Shown here: positions 52,185 to 63,123 of the stretch, in pieces
Numbering within the stretch: position 1 is the stretch's first letter
Layout of the letters: each line of letters begins with the position of its first letter
DNA from: Gammaproteobacteria bacterium
GTDB lineage: Bacteria > Pseudomonadota > Gammaproteobacteria > SZUA-140
Assembly: GCA_015491865.1 (NCBI GenBank)
Contig: WFVD01000026.1
Span: 1 to 64,000 of the forward strand
Direction: 5' to 3'
DNA: 64,000 bases
The notes under the pieces: model-generated
What the model saw: only the letters and a program-made list of their open reading frames with translations
Told to the model about the DNA's origin: nothing
Databases searched by the model: none
Program-made: the position numbers and the translations under genes

Positions 52185-53732
52185 TTATGGCGCTTTGCCT
52201 AAAAAGAGGCGATAGGCGGGGTTGTCTGCCTCTTCCCAGTAATCATATCCCAGGCTGTCAAAATAACTCATTAATTCAATATGTTCCGCCCGCTTTACCT
52301 GCAGGCCGACGAGCACGCGCCCGTAGGCTGATCCGTGGTTGCGGTAGTGAAACAGGCTGATGTTCCAGCGCTGGCCGATGAGCGTTAGAAATTTAAGTAG
52401 TGCGCCGGGTCGTTCTGGAAACTGGAAGCGAAACAGCACTTCATCATCAATCGATTCGGCATGTCCCCCTACCATATGACGGATGTGCAGCTTTGCCATC
52501 TCATTATCGGTGAGGTCGGTGACGCGATAGTTGCCGTTGGTGAGACGGTCGATTAATGCATTTTTCTCTTTATCACCACGCGACAGTTCGATACCGACAA
52601 AGATATGAGCCTCGCTATCATCCGCATATCGGTAATTGAACTCGGTAACGCTGCGTTTACCAATGAGGTTACAGAACTTCAAAAAACTACCCGGCTGTTC
52701 CGGGATGGTCACGGCAAGTAGTGCTTCGCGCTGCTCGCCGACCTCAGCACGCTCTGCAACATGACGCAGGCGGTCGAAATTGATATTGGCGCCACTATCG
52801 ATGGCGATCAGATATTGATCTCGACATTTTTCACGTGCGACATACTTTTTTAGTCCAGTGACAGCCAGTGCGCCGGCGGGTTCTGCAATCGAACGGGTGT
52901 CATCAAAGATATCTTTGATACCGGCGCAGATCTCATCGGTTGAGACCAGGATCACCTCATCGACATAGTGCTGCGCGACCCGGAAGGGTTCAGCGCCGAC
53001 CTGACGTACTGCGACACCATCGGCAAAGATACCGACCTGATCAAGCACCACGCGCTCACCTTTCGCAAGCGCATGGTGCATACAGGGGGCATCTTCAGGT
53101 TCAACACCAATCACCTTTGTGGTTGGAGATTTTGCTTTGATATATGCCGCAACACCGGCGATCAAACCGCCGCCACCGACCGGTACGAAGATGGCATCGA
53201 TATGTTTTGTGCTCTGCTGCAGTAGCTCTACAGCAACGGTCCCCTGTCCTGCGATCACCTCTTCATCGTCATACGGGTGAACAAAGGTCAGTTCCTGTTC
53301 AATAGCTAGCCGTCTGGCATGTTCATACGCTTCGTCATAGGTGTCACCATGCAGTACGATTTGAGCCCCTTTCTCGCGTACCGAATTGACCTTAATCGCA
53401 GGCGTTGTCTTTGGCATGACAATCAGCGCGTCGATCCCTTTCTGCTGCGCGGCCAGTGCAACTCCCTGGGCGTGGTTGCCCGCTGAGGCAGCGATTACCC
53501 CTTTTTGTCGGTTTTCATCTGGCAGGCTGGCGATTTTGTTGTAGGCACCGCGCAGTTTAAATGAGAAAACCGGTTGCAGATCTTCACGCTTCAGCAGCAC
53601 TTCATTTTTGAAGCGCCTGGAGAGTGTTGGCATGATATCCAACGGGGTTTTGATGGCGACCTCGTAGACTGAGGTGTTTTCAATTTTTTCGACATATTTC
53701 TTCAGCATCGGCATAAGGTAGCAGCTCGACAT
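52185..53732 (-). CDS. ilvA: Threonine dehydratase, biosynthetic (IlvA)
   Basis: 515 residues. The PLP-dependent catalytic domain (to about 340) has Lys59 in FSFKLRGAYN, ASAGNHAQGVAL and the glycine-rich PVGGGGLIAGV. Two ACT-like regulatory domains follow (about 340-430 and 430-510), the layout of the isoleucine-inhibited enzyme. It deaminates threonine to 2-oxobutyrate for isoleucine synthesis. The start at 53732 is backed by AGGA 7 bases upstream. It is divergent from rpiA, a pairing common in gammaproteobacteria. Confidence 0.96.
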   Translation of the reverse strand: MSSCYLMPMLKKYVEKIENTSVYEVAIKTPLDIMPTLSRRFKNEVLLKREDLQPVFSFKLRGAYNKIASLPDENRQKGVIAASAGNHAQGVALAAQQKGIDALIVMPKTTPAIKVNSVREKGAQIVLHGDTYDEAYEHARRLAIEQELTFVHPYDDEEVIAGQGTVAVELLQQSTKHIDAIFVPVGGGGLIAGVAAYIKAKSPTTKVIGVEPEDAPCMHHALAKGERVVLDQVGIFADGVAVRQVGAEPFRVAQHYVDEVILVSTDEICAGIKDIFDDTRSIAEPAGALAVTGLKKYVAREKCRDQYLIAIDSGANINFDRLRHVAERAEVGEQREALLAVTIPEQPGSFLKFCNLIGKRSVTEFNYRYADDSEAHIFVGIELSRGDKEKNALIDRLTNGNYRVTDLTDNEMAKLHIRHMVGGHAESIDDEVLFRFQFPERPGALLKFLTLIGQRWNISLFHYRNHGSAYGRVLVGLQVKRAEHIELMSYFDSLGYDYWEEADNPAYRLFLGKAP

Positions 53733-53831
53733 CGGTTTTCCTACTGGAATCAGCTATTAAACGGTGGCTTCTCATGACTTTTTTCCCCTTCACAGGTATC
53801 ATTTCACGCATCAAAAGATTGGAGAGTGGAA

Positions 53832-54488
53832 ATGACACAAGATGAAATGAAAAAGATGGTGGCCCATGCGGCGCTGGAATACGTCGAAGCAGGGGCGATT
53901 ATTGGCGTGGGCACCGGCTCTACGGCTAACCATTTCATTGATGCCCTGGCGGGTATCAAACATAAAATTGACGGCACGGTTGCCAGTTCTGAAGCGACCG
54001 CGGAGCGGCTAAAAGGGCACGGCATCGCTGTTTTTGAACTCAATGAGGTGAGTGATATTCCGGTTTATGTCGATGGTGCAGATGAGTCAAACAAGTATCT
54101 GCATCTGATTAAGGGTGGCGGCGGTGCGTTGACACGCGAAAAGATCATCGCCGCCGCGAGTGACAAGTTTGTCTGTGTCGCCGATGGTAGCAAGATGGTC
54201 GATCTGCTCGGCACATTTCCATTACCTGTTGAGGTGATCCCGATGGCGCGCAGCTATGTCGCACGCGAGATCGTTAAGATGGGTGGCCAGCCGGTCTGGC
54301 GTGAAGATTTTATCACCGATAACGGTAACCAGATTATCGATATTCACAATCTTTTGATTATGGATCCGGCCAAGATGGAGACGGCACTTAATAACATCGT
54401 CGGTGTTGTTACCAACGGCCTGTTTGCGATTCGCCCTGCTGATGTGCTGCTGCTCGGTACCGAAACGGGTGTCAAAACCATTACTTAA
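53832..54488 (+). CDS. rpiA: Ribose-5-phosphate isomerase A
   Basis: 218 residues from ATG 53832, which has GGAG 7 bases upstream; a GTG two codons earlier is also open. Motifs: [34 protein letters not shown] with the catalytic Glu/Lys region, and the closing [19 protein letters not shown]. It interconverts ribulose-5- and ribose-5-phosphate in the pentose phosphate and Calvin pathways. Confidence 0.96.
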   Translation: MTQDEMKKMVAHAALEYVEAGAIIGVGTGSTANHFIDALAGIKHKIDGTVASSEATAERLKGHGIAVFELNEVSDIPVYVDGADESNKYLHLIKGGGGALTREKIIAAASDKFVCVADGSKMVDLLGTFPLPVEVIPMARSYVAREIVKMGGQPVWREDFITDNGNQIIDIHNLLIMDPAKMETALNNIVGVVTNGLFAIRPADVLLLGTETGVKTIT

Positions 54489-54511
54489 TCGGGATTAATG
54501 ATCTACGCACC

Positions 54512-54712
54512 ATGCAGAAGCTTCTGATCATTGTCGGTGCGGTATTGCTGATCATCGGTCTGCTATGGCCGTGGATCGGCAAGCTGGGGCTGGGCAGGCT
54601 GCCTGGCGATATCGCCGTCGAGAAGGAGGGGTTTAATTTCTATTTCCCGTTGATGACGTCGGTTATCATAAGTATCATCTTATCGCTGCTCTTCTGGCTG
54701 TTTCGTAAATAG
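54512..54712 (+). CDS. DUF2905 family small membrane protein
   Basis: 66 residues with two membrane helices and the family motif GLGRLPGDIAVEKEGFNFYFP between them. The function is unknown. It lies 23 bases after rpiA on the same strand and is probably cotranscribed. Confidence 0.9.
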   Translation: MQKLLIIVGAVLLIIGLLWPWIGKLGLGRLPGDIAVEKEGFNFYFPLMTSVIISIILSLLFWLFRK

Positions 54713-54792
54713 CCGGAAGAGTCCCTGCGAAGTGCGCCTTGCCATGAGAGCTGGCAGATCAACTGTCGCGACAAAAAGTGGGTGACAATGTA

Positions 54793-57700
54793 CTAGAGCA
54801 GCACTCGCTCAATTCCACCTTTCTTTACCCTGTCGATAAAGCTGCGCTGCCATTTCTCACCAAAATAGCGGTTTACCAGCTCAACGACGATATATTTTGG
54901 CGCCATACCGGTGACATCGCTATAGCGTGATAGCCCCTGTTGGCAGGCGGGGCACGAGGTCAGCAGGCGCACCTCATCGCAGTCGACTTTTGGTTTGTCG
55001 ATGAGCGTTTCAATCCCGTTAAGCAGCTCCTCTTCTTTGCGAAAGCGCACCTGGGTCGCGACATCGGGTCGTGAAACCGCGAAGGTACCGGCTTCGCCAC
55101 AGCAGCGATCCGTCAGTGTTGTGGCACCATTCAGCAACTGGCTGGTTACCTTGAGCGGTGAGTGGTGCTTCATCGGCGTGTGGCACGGGTCGTGATAGAG
55201 GTATTGCACCCCGTCAATGCCCTCGACCGTGATCCCTTTCTCCATCAGAAACTCATGGATATCCATCAGGCGACAGCCGGGGAAGATCTTTTCGAACTCA
55301 TATTTCAGCAGTTGATCCATGCAGGTGCCGCACGAAACCACCACCGTTTTGATGTCGAGGTAGTTGAGCGTGTTGGCGACGCGGTGGAACAGCACGCGGT
55401 TGTCGGTGGTGATCTGTTTGCCCTTCGCCTGGTCCCCCGACGAGGTTTGTGGATAACCACAACAGAGATAGCCTGGCGGCAGCACAGTCTGTACGCCGCT
55501 TTCATAAAGCATGGCCAGTGTTGCCATGCCGACCTCACTAAAGAGGCGCTCAGAGCCGCAGCCGGGAAAGTAAAAGACCGCCTCAGCATTCTCATCCGCC
55601 TTCGCAGGATCACGCAGGATCGGAATCGCCTTTTCATCTTCAACGCCCAGTAGCGCACGTGTGGTCTGGGTCGGGATATCCGCCGGTAGCGGTTTTTTCA
55701 TAAAGTGGATCACTTGCGTCGGCACTGATGGCCTGCCGGTCGTCGATGAAGGGCGCGCATTCGACGCTTCAGCCGGCGTCAGCGCCTTGAAGAGACGGTG
55801 CCCCAGGCGTTGTCCGGCATAGCCCCACTGTAACATCAGTTTACGCATGACCTTGATCGCGGTTGCGCTGGTGATGTTGAGGAATGCCATCGCCACTCTA
55901 GGGCCGGGCTTCAGTTTAAACGGCAGGCGATGCTTTAGAATGGTGCGCATGCGGATCGACACTTCACCAAAGTCGATATTGACCGGGCAGGCGGGTAGGC
56001 AGCGGTGACAGATGGTGCAGTGATCGGCGACATCTTCCATCTCATCAAAATGGCGAACCGAAATACCGCGGCGCGTCTGTTCTTCATAAAGAAATGCTTC
56101 GATCATCAGGCCGGTGGCCAGGATCTTGTTACGCGGCGAGTAGAGCAGGTTGGCGCGCGGCACATGGGTGGAGCAGACCGGCTTGCACTTGCCACAACGT
56201 AAACAGTTACTGATGTCGTCATTAAGTGCACCCAGGTCGCTCTCTTCAAGAATCAGCGCTTCCTGTTGCAATAGCCGCAAAGAGGGGGTGTAGGCGTTCT
56301 CAAGGCCGGAGCCGGCTAGCAGTTTGCCGCGATTAAAAAAGCCATCTGGGTCGATGCGCGCTTTGTACTGTGCAAAGGCATCGATGCTCTGCTCATCCAT
56401 ATACTGCATCTTGGTAAGGCCGATGCCGTGTTCGCCAGAGATAACGCCGCCGAGCATCCGGGTGATCTCCATAATGCGATCGACGATCCGTTCCGCTTCG
56501 CGCATCATCTCGTAGTCGTTGGAGTTAACCGGGATGTTAGTGTGCACATTACCGTCACCGGCGTGCATATGCAGTGCGACAAAGAGTCGGCTGGAGCGAA
56601 TCTCACGATGGATCTCATCGAGGCGCTCGCGCACCGGCGAGAGCGCCTCGCCGCCAAAAATCTCTTTAAGCGGCTGTTCGATCTCGCGGCGGTAGGAGAT
56701 GCGCACATCGCGGCGCAGCAGTAACTGAAAGAGGGTGTCATCGGCCTGCACCTTCGCTGCATCCGCCTGCGTGAGCAGTGCACTGTGTGTGCTGGCAGCG
56801 GCATCCATCTGTTCAATCAGCGCCTGCCAGCGTTGCTGGACCGCTTTCAACTGAACGCACGCCGCATCACGTTTACTGAGAATGATGGCATCACCTTCTT
56901 CGCTCGCTTCAAATTGATCAGAGAGCGGCATGGTGGCCAGCTCATCATCAAGAAAGGCGATCACAGCATCGATCATGCGCAGCTTGTTGCTGGTTGACTG
57001 TTCGATGTTGATCCGTTCTATCTGCTCGTTATAAGTTGCGAGATTTTCGAGCGGGATCACCACATCTTCATTGATCTTGAAGGCGTTGGTGTGTGAGGCG
57101 ATGGCGGCAGTGCGGCCGCGGTCCTGCCAGAAGCGGCGGCGAGCCTCGGGGGTGACGGCGATAAAGCCTTCGGCCTCACGCTCGTTGGCGATGCGTACCA
57201 CAGCGGATGCTGCGCGCGCCACCTCATTGTCATGGTGGCCACCGATATCGATTAATAACAGCATCTTCGGCATCTCGGAGCGCAGCGCCTTGGTGGAGTA
57301 ACCCACCGCGCGCAGGTAGCGCTCATCGAGATGTTCCATGCCGGAGAGCAGGGTCTCGGTCTGCTGTTCGATGTGATCTTTGATTGCGATAATCGCCGAC
57401 ACCGCTGGGTTTGTGTCCGAACCAAAAAACTCAAGGCAGATCGTGCGGGTAAACTGGGGCTGTTTGTGCAAGATAAAGCGTGCCGAGGTGATAAAACCAT
57501 CGCACCCCTCTTTCTGAACGCCGGGCAGGCCGCCGAGGAACTTATCGGTCACATCTTTGCCGAGGCCGCGACGACGGAAGGCGTGGCCGGGAAACAGCAG
57601 CGTTTCGGCCGGTCTGGTGGGTGTTTCGCCATCGGCAGCAAAATAGCTGACACGGAACTCAACCTCCTCCTGGTCGTGAATCTTACCGAGGTTGTGGTTG

Positions 57701-58653
57701 ATGCGTTCCACTTCGAGCCACTGTGCATCAGGTGTCACCATGCGCCATGAGACCAGGTTGTCGAGAGTAGTGCCCCATAAAACCGCCTTTTTGCCGCCGG
57801 CATTCATCGCCACATTGCCGCCAATGGTAGAGGCGTCCTGCGATGTAGGGTCAACTGCAAAAACATAACTTTGTGATTCGGCGCGTTCAGCGACACGGCG
57901 TGTCACCACGCCACATTCGGCGCGGACGGTAGCCACCGGTTCGGCTACCCCTTCAAGCTGACGCTGTTCAACCTGTCCCAGCCCTTCCAGTTTTTCTGTA
58001 TTGATTACCGCAGTTTCCGCAATGAGTGGTACCGCTCCGCCGGTGTAGCCGGTGCCGCCACCGCGCGGGATGATGGTCAGTTCAAGGTCGATGCAGACCT
58101 CAACCAGGGCGCGCACTTCATCTTCCGTATCTGGCATCAGCACCACAAAAGGGAGTTCAACACGCCAGTCTGTCGCGTCGGTGACATGTGACACACGAGC
58201 GATGGCGCTGAAATCGATATTATCAGCACGTGTCACCTTAAGCAGTCGCGCCTCGGCCTTGTTGCGCTGCGCCTTCAGTTTCGGCAGCCAGGTCTCAAAC
58301 CGGCGTACCGCAACGCGTGTTGCCTCCAGCAGGCTAAGGGCAGTGTCATTGTTGTCGGCGCGCTCAATGGTCTGGTCGAGGCGGTGATGGAGCGCCTTGA
58401 CCAGCGCCTGCCAGCGCTTGCTGCTCCCAATCAGATCGTCCTGGATGTAGGGGTTTCTTGTGACCACCCACATATCCCCCAGCACCTCGAACAGCATGCG
58501 TGCCGAGCGCCCGGTGCGACGCGAGCCGCGCAGTTTGTTTAGCTGCTGCCAGCAAGGCTCGCCCAGAAAGCGGATAACAATCTCACGATCTGAGAAAGAG
58601 GTGTAGTTATAGGGGATCTCGCGAATCCGCGATGTGGAGGTGGTTGGTTGCAT
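54793..58653 (-). CDS. Giant FAD-binding and Fe-S oxidoreductase (GlcD-GlpC type fusion)
   Basis: 1286 residues, three modules in one chain. A long N-terminal region (1-170) precedes a PCMH-type FAD domain with [17 protein letters not shown] and an FAD-oxidase C-terminal domain containing [15 protein letters not shown] and [15 protein letters not shown]. Next is a 2[4Fe-4S] ferredoxin-like part with [11 protein letters not shown] and [14 protein letters not shown]. Two cysteine-rich CCG domains follow with [12 protein letters not shown] and [10 protein letters not shown]. The layout suggests oxidation of a 2-hydroxy acid such as lactate or glycolate with electrons passed to quinone; the substrate is not known. 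Confidence 0.92.
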   Translation of the reverse strand: MQPTTSTSRIREIPYNYTSFSDREIVIRFLGEPCWQQLNKLRGSRRTGRSARMLFEVLGDMWVVTRNPYIQDDLIGSSKRWQALVKALHHRLDQTIERADNNDTALSLLEATRVAVRRFETWLPKLKAQRNKAEARLLKVTRADNIDFSAIARVSHVTDATDWRVELPFVVLMPDTEDEVRALVEVCIDLELTIIPRGGGTGYTGGAVPLIAETAVINTEKLEGLGQVEQRQLEGVAEPVATVRAECGVVTRRVAERAESQSYVFAVDPTSQDASTIGGNVAMNAGGKKAVLWGTTLDNLVSWRMVTPDAQWLEVERINHNLGKIHDQEEVEFRVSYFAADGETPTRPAETLLFPGHAFRRRGLGKDVTDKFLGGLPGVQKEGCDGFITSARFILHKQPQFTRTICLEFFGSDTNPAVSAIIAIKDHIEQQTETLLSGMEHLDERYLRAVGYSTKALRSEMPKMLLLIDIGGHHDNEVARAASAVVRIANEREAEGFIAVTPEARRRFWQDRGRTAAIASHTNAFKINEDVVIPLENLATYNEQIERINIEQSTSNKLRMIDAVIAFLDDELATMPLSDQFEASEEGDAIILSKRDAACVQLKAVQQRWQALIEQMDAAASTHSALLTQADAAKVQADDTLFQLLLRRDVRISYRREIEQPLKEIFGGEALSPVRERLDEIHREIRSSRLFVALHMHAGDGNVHTNIPVNSNDYEMMREAERIVDRIMEITRMLGGVISGEHGIGLTKMQYMDEQSIDAFAQYKARIDPDGFFNRGKLLAGSGLENAYTPSLRLLQQEALILEESDLGALNDDISNCLRCGKCKPVCSTHVPRANLLYSPRNKILATGLMIEAFLYEEQTRRGISVRHFDEMEDVADHCTICHRCLPACPVNIDFGEVSIRMRTILKHRLPFKLKPGPRVAMAFLNITSATAIKVMRKLMLQWGYAGQRLGHRLFKALTPAEASNARPSSTTGRPSVPTQVIHFMKKPLPADIPTQTTRALLGVEDEKAIPILRDPAKADENAEAVFYFPGCGSERLFSEVGMATLAMLYESGVQTVLPPGYLCCGYPQTSSGDQAKGKQITTDNRVLFHRVANTLNYLDIKTVVVSCGTCMDQLLKYEFEKIFPGCRLMDIHEFLMEKGITVEGIDGVQYLYHDPCHTPMKHHSPLKVTSQLLNGATTLTDRCCGEAGTFAVSRPDVATQVRFRKEEELLNGIETLIDKPKVDCDEVRLLTSCPACQQGLSRYSDVTGMAPKYIVVELVNRYFGEKWQRSFIDRVKKGGIERVLL

Positions 58654-58821
58654 TCTCGATTTGATTTATAAAGATTTATTGTTGAAGGCCGATGGTATTT
58701 TCAATGGCATCTGGGGGTGTAGTTTAACACGCATTGCTCTCGCTGAGCAGTATCACCATGGATGTTATAAACAATGAAGCGGGCTTAAAAACCCTGGAAA
58801 ATAACAGATTACGATGCGTGG

Positions 58822-59949
58822 ATGACAATGCCAGAAGCCGAAAACAAGCGCGTGATACCCTTGGAAGAGCTTGATTGCGATAAGCTCGCCACACAACTTC
58901 ATCGCTGCTCACCGCTGTCAACCATGGCTGCAGCGCAAATCCCGGTGCTTATTTCACTGGCGGTGGTGGAAAGATTCCCCTCCGGAACGCAGCTTTATAG
59001 CGACGGTGTTCCTGATGATGTGGTGCTTTATCTGCTGAAGGGTGGTTTAGAGATCACTCAGGGCGGCAAAACGGCTACCATCCAGGCCGATTCAGCGCTG
59101 GCACTCAAACCCATTTCCAGTAAACATTTCGCCTCGGCAGCCATTACCACTTCAGGTGAGGTGGATCTGGTTAGTATCGAAAAAGAGCTGATCGAGACCC
59201 TGACTGCGTGGGGCCAGATCTCAGCCCCTGAGACAGAGGTGGTGATGAGCGAAGAAGGGATCGTCACCATTGACCGTGCCAGCTGGCTGAACTCAATGAT
59301 CAAGTCTCCCACTTTTAGAAAACTGCCTGCGGCGAATATTGAACAGCTGCTTAATAAACTGGAGCCGATACGTGTAAATGCCGGTGACCTGATCATCAGG
59401 CAGGGGGACCAGGGCGACTACTTCTATATGATCAACAATGGTGTGGCGCTGGTAACCATTAATCCGGAGAATGATGAAGACTCGGTGATTATGGCGGAGC
59501 TTAACGAGGGAGCAAGCTTTGGTGAGGCGGCGCTGATCTCTGATAACCCCAGGAATGCCACCGTTACGATGATGGAAGATGGCGTTCTGTTGCGCCTTGC
59601 AAAAGAAGATTTTATTAATCTCCTGAAACAGCCAACCCTGCGCTGGGTCGAGTTTGAGAAAGCGACCAGTATCATTAAACGTGGTGCAAAATGGATCGAT
59701 GTTCGAACGGTCGAAGAGTTCCAGCGAGGCCATATCCCGGGTGCAATCAATATTCCGATGCGGGATCTGCACAGGGTAGCGCGGGAGCTGAGCAGTAAAA
59801 TTCCTTACATCTGCTATTGCGAAAGCGGTACGCGTAGTTCAGCTGCTGCCTTTGCGCTCTCTCAGTATGAGGTTCGTACCGCGGTACTCAAGGGTGGCAT
59901 CGAGGCGCTGCCCGAGGAGTCTCTTGAAGTGAGTAATGCCGCCGCCTGA
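58822..59949 (+). CDS. Cyclic-nucleotide-binding domain protein with C-terminal rhodanese
   Basis: 375 residues. A degenerate first cNMP-like domain (about 30-130) is followed by a well-formed cNMP-binding domain (about 165-275) with FGEAALISDNPRNATV at 233-248, including the ligand Glu235 and Arg244. A rhodanese domain (about 285-365) has catalytic Cys333 in CYCESGTRSS. No DNA-binding HTH is present, so it is not a CRP-type regulator. It could couple cAMP-like ligand binding to sulfur transfer; that is inference. The ClC gene follows at 139 bases. Confidence 0.9.
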   Translation: MTMPEAENKRVIPLEELDCDKLATQLHRCSPLSTMAAAQIPVLISLAVVERFPSGTQLYSDGVPDDVVLYLLKGGLEITQGGKTATIQADSALALKPISSKHFASAAITTSGEVDLVSIEKELIETLTAWGQISAPETEVVMSEEGIVTIDRASWLNSMIKSPTFRKLPAANIEQLLNKLEPIRVNAGDLIIRQGDQGDYFYMINNGVALVTINPENDEDSVIMAELNEGASFGEAALISDNPRNATVTMMEDGVLLRLAKEDFINLLKQPTLRWVEFEKATSIIKRGAKWIDVRTVEEFQRGHIPGAINIPMRDLHRVARELSSKIPYICYCESGTRSSAAAFALSQYEVRTAVLKGGIEALPEESLEVSNAAA

Positions 59950-60088
59950 TTTAGCTGCCGTATTTATTAAGGGCTGTTAACACCCGTAAGCTTTCCCGAA
60001 TACTTGCCCGTGGAGAGGCGCGCTTTGCTAGAATGCAAAGCACCATTCATGTTCAAAACAGCTAGCAATTAACAAACGCCACCATAAA

Positions 60089-61831
60089 ATGGGCACCCTG
60101 AAGTCACACCTTAATCGCAGACTTACAAATCTTCGCCTTTCAATGGCCACCGTTGAGAGTGTGCCGCAGCTTGTGTTGCTGGGGGCGCTCAGCGGTATCA
60201 TCGCCGGTTTAGTGATCGTCGCCTTTCGTATCTTGATCGAACATACCCAGATGAGTTTTCTGCCCGGCGCGGATGCTGAAAACTACGAGGCGTTGTCGCC
60301 GGTGATGCGCATACTGCTTGCGACCGCTGGCGGGTTAGTGGTTGGGCTGCTGTTTCAATACATCGCAAAAAGCGCCGGACAGGTTGGTGTGGTTCATACC
60401 ATGGAGCGACTCGCCTACCATCAGGGGCGTTTACCGCTGCGTAATGCGATCTGGCAATTTATTGGTGGTGCCACCACCATTATTAGTGGCCATTCAGTGG
60501 GGCGTGAGGGGCCGAGTGTTCATCTTGGTGCCGCAAGTGGTAGCTTGCTGGGGCAGTGGATGCAGCTGCCAAACAGTAGCACTCGAACACTGGTTGCCTG
60601 CGGTGTTGCGGCCGCGATTGCGGCATCGTTTAACACCCCGCTCGCCGGCGTTATTTTTGCGATGGAAGTGGTGCTGATGGAGTATACCATTGCCGGTTTT
60701 ATTCCGGTGATTATGGCGGCGGTGCTTGCAACGATCGTCTGCCACTGGTTTTTTGGTGCAGAGACCGCCTTCATCGTTCCTGATACCGGGTTTGCCACCA
60801 TTGCCGAGTTACCGTTTGTGTTGATCCTTGGGCTGGTGATTGGTGTGCTTGCCGCTGTTTTCATTGAGCTGTTACAGCGCTTCTCTCGCATAAGTGCTCC
60901 GTTCCCTTTATGGCAGCGCACTACGATGGCCGGGTTTATCATCGGCATCTGTGCGTTAGCGACCCCGCAGATCATGGGGATTGGTTACGATACGGTGAAT
61001 GCCGCGATGCTAGGTGAGATAGCTATCGGGATGTTAATCGCCATTACACTGGTGAAGATAGTGGCGACTACCGTTGGGCTGGGTTTAGGGCTGCCTGGTG
61101 GTTTGATCGGGCCGACGCTGGTGATTGGTGCTACAGCAGGTGGCGTGATTGGCATTATCGCGGATCTGCTTTTCCCCGGTAGTATCTCATCTCCGGGCTT
61201 TTACGCCATCATCGGCATGGGTGCGATGATGGGGGCAACGCTACATGCACCGCTGGCAGCGTTGATCGCGATGTTAGAGCTGACCGCAAACCCGAGTATT
61301 ATTCTGCCCGGCATGCTGGCGATTGTGATGGCAGATCTGATCAACTGTCACCTGTTTGATAAGCCATCGGTCTTTGTTATGTTGATTAAAGAGCGTGGCC
61401 TCGATTTTCATGATTCAGCACTCGCGCAGACGCTACGCCGCATTGCGGTAGCAAATGTGATGGAAAGAGCTGTTGTGGCCGCAGCGCAACAGATTACCGT
61501 TACCGAGGCAAGAGCGATATTAGAAAAATCCCCCAGCTGGATCGCCATCAGTTACGGTAATCATCAGTACTCGCTATTGCCGGCAGCAGATCTTGCGCAA
61601 TACCTGCTTGCTGAAACAGAACCTGTTTCCGATATGGTAGACCTTCTTGATATTCCAGCAACAAGGCTTGATGCTTATACGATTCATCTACAGGCATCAC
61701 TGCAGGAGGCGCATGAGATGATATCCGCTGCGGGATGTGAGGCGCTATGTGTCATGCATAATGGTGTGGATGAGGAGCAGATCGTAGGCGTTATCACTCA
61801 GGAGACGATCGAAACGCACTATCAGTCATAA
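60089..61831 (+). CDS. ClC-family chloride channel/antiporter, atypical filter
   Basis: 580 residues. About 16-18 membrane-helix segments of the ClC fold (to about 435), then a CBS-like C-terminal pair (about 445-575). The gating glutamate is Glu140 in GHSVGREGPSVHLGAA, and the third filter motif is GGLIGPTLVIGA. The first filter motif, usually GSGIP, aligns to GQVGV at 97-101, so the selectivity serine is missing. Ion preference is uncertain. The convergent HD-GYP gene ends 5 bases beyond its stop. Confidence 0.9.
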   Translation: MGTLKSHLNRRLTNLRLSMATVESVPQLVLLGALSGIIAGLVIVAFRILIEHTQMSFLPGADAENYEALSPVMRILLATAGGLVVGLLFQYIAKSAGQVGVVHTMERLAYHQGRLPLRNAIWQFIGGATTIISGHSVGREGPSVHLGAASGSLLGQWMQLPNSSTRTLVACGVAAAIAASFNTPLAGVIFAMEVVLMEYTIAGFIPVIMAAVLATIVCHWFFGAETAFIVPDTGFATIAELPFVLILGLVIGVLAAVFIELLQRFSRISAPFPLWQRTTMAGFIIGICALATPQIMGIGYDTVNAAMLGEIAIGMLIAITLVKIVATTVGLGLGLPGGLIGPTLVIGATAGGVIGIIADLLFPGSISSPGFYAIIGMGAMMGATLHAPLAALIAMLELTANPSIILPGMLAIVMADLINCHLFDKPSVFVMLIKERGLDFHDSALAQTLRRIAVANVMERAVVAAAQQITVTEARAILEKSPSWIAISYGNHQYSLLPAADLAQYLLAETEPVSDMVDLLDIPATRLDAYTIHLQASLQEAHEMISAAGCEALCVMHNGVDEEQIVGVITQETIETHYQS

Positions 61832-61836
61832 AACGC

Positions 61837-62973
61837 TTATCCAAATGGCTGCTCCTTAAATATCTGCTGGATCTCTTCAACCTCTTTCTGATGGGTGAGT
61901 AGCGCCTCCACGCAGTCTGTATCGAGTTTCTCACCTGCCATCTCATGCAGGGCGGCAAAGGCCTTTTCGTTACTCCAGGCCTCTTTATATGGGCGGCGGC
62001 TGGTTAACGCATCAAAGATATCGGCAACGGCAACGATGCGTGCCTCGAGCGGGATATCATCGCCAACCCTTCCTTCCGGATAGCCACTGCCATTGATCGC
62101 TTCATGGTGACAGAGCGCAATATTGCGCAGGATGTCTGTTTGATTAATGCTGCCGAGTGCAAAATTATCAACCAGTGCATCGATCATCTCTCGACCTCTA
62201 TGGACGTGTGTTTTCATCACCGCCATCTCTTCTTCTGTCAGGCTACCGGATTTAAGCAGGATGTTGTCGGGGATCGCAATTTTACCGATGTCATGTAACG
62301 GTGAAAACATAAAAATATATTCGATGTAGCTGTCATCCAGTTGGTACTTTTCTGCCAGTACCTGTGCAATCAGGCGGCTGTAGCGCGACATACGGTCAAG
62401 GTGGCTGCCGGTCTCCGGATCGCGCTGGTGAGTAATCTGGCCGGTGGTTTTGATCGCTGCAGAGAGGGTCTGAATAGAACTCATCTCATTGATCACCATC
62501 AGGGCGATAATATGGCCATGAAGATCAAGCTCTGCCAGCACCCTTTCATTAAATACCTCTTTCTCATAAGAGTTAAAAAAAAGAAAGCCAAAGAAGAGAC
62601 CATTATTAAACATGGGGGTTGTATAGCTTGCGGCATACCCCTGGCGACCGAGGCGCTGGGCGTGCTCTCTATTGCTATCTTCAAAGGTCAACATGTTATT
62701 GATGACGCGCGGTTTACCAAGTTCAAGGATCTTCTTTAGTGAGGGTGCGTTATCAATGACTGTCTGATAGTGGTCCAGCGGGTTGTCTTCACCACTGCTG
62801 TGCAGATAAGTATGGAGCACTTTCGTCTCCTGGGAGTATAACGCGACCGCAATGCGTGCGATAAAGGGATGATTTTTCTGTACAGCCTTATGGGCAGAAA
62901 CAATTTTCTCTTTTAACGGCGCACGATGATTAAGAAAGGTTAGCGCATCATGATGAGAATAATCGTGATCCAT
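61837..62973 (-). CDS. HD-GYP domain cyclic-di-GMP phosphodiesterase with GAF-like sensor
   Basis: 378 residues from ATG 62973, which has GGAG 8 bases upstream; an open frame extends 36 codons further, but without a convincing start. An N-terminal GAF-like domain (about 20-175) is followed by an HD-GYP domain: HQRDPETGSHLDRMSRYS, PLHDIGKIAIPDNILLKSG, HVHRGREMID, then HHEAINGSGYPEG and VADIFDALTSRRPYKEAW. The GYP loop has Asn where Asp is usual (HHExxDG). It should hydrolyse cyclic di-GMP. Confidence 0.92.
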   Translation of the reverse strand: MDHDYSHHDALTFLNHRAPLKEKIVSAHKAVQKNHPFIARIAVALYSQETKVLHTYLHSSGEDNPLDHYQTVIDNAPSLKKILELGKPRVINNMLTFEDSNREHAQRLGRQGYAASYTTPMFNNGLFFGFLFFNSYEKEVFNERVLAELDLHGHIIALMVINEMSSIQTLSAAIKTTGQITHQRDPETGSHLDRMSRYSRLIAQVLAEKYQLDDSYIEYIFMFSPLHDIGKIAIPDNILLKSGSLTEEEMAVMKTHVHRGREMIDALVDNFALGSINQTDILRNIALCHHEAINGSGYPEGRVGDDIPLEARIVAVADIFDALTSRRPYKEAWSNEKAFAALHEMAGEKLDTDCVEALLTHQKEVEEIQQIFKEQPFG

Positions 62974-63123
62974 AACTCTGACTCCACAGGGTGGTCTTGC
63001 TAATAGAGAGCACCCGTTGTGATCTGTGAGTTGAGGACTATAGCATGTGTCGAGATCTCGATGCATCAGGATTGCACTCAAACAACAGGGGTTTTCAGGT
63101 GCGCTTCTGAGTCACTGAGGTTT

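Noticed and set aside
62974-63081. 36-codon extension of the HD-GYP protein
   Set aside because: No ribosome site for the upstream ATG; ATG 62973 has one, and the GAF-like domain is complete without it.
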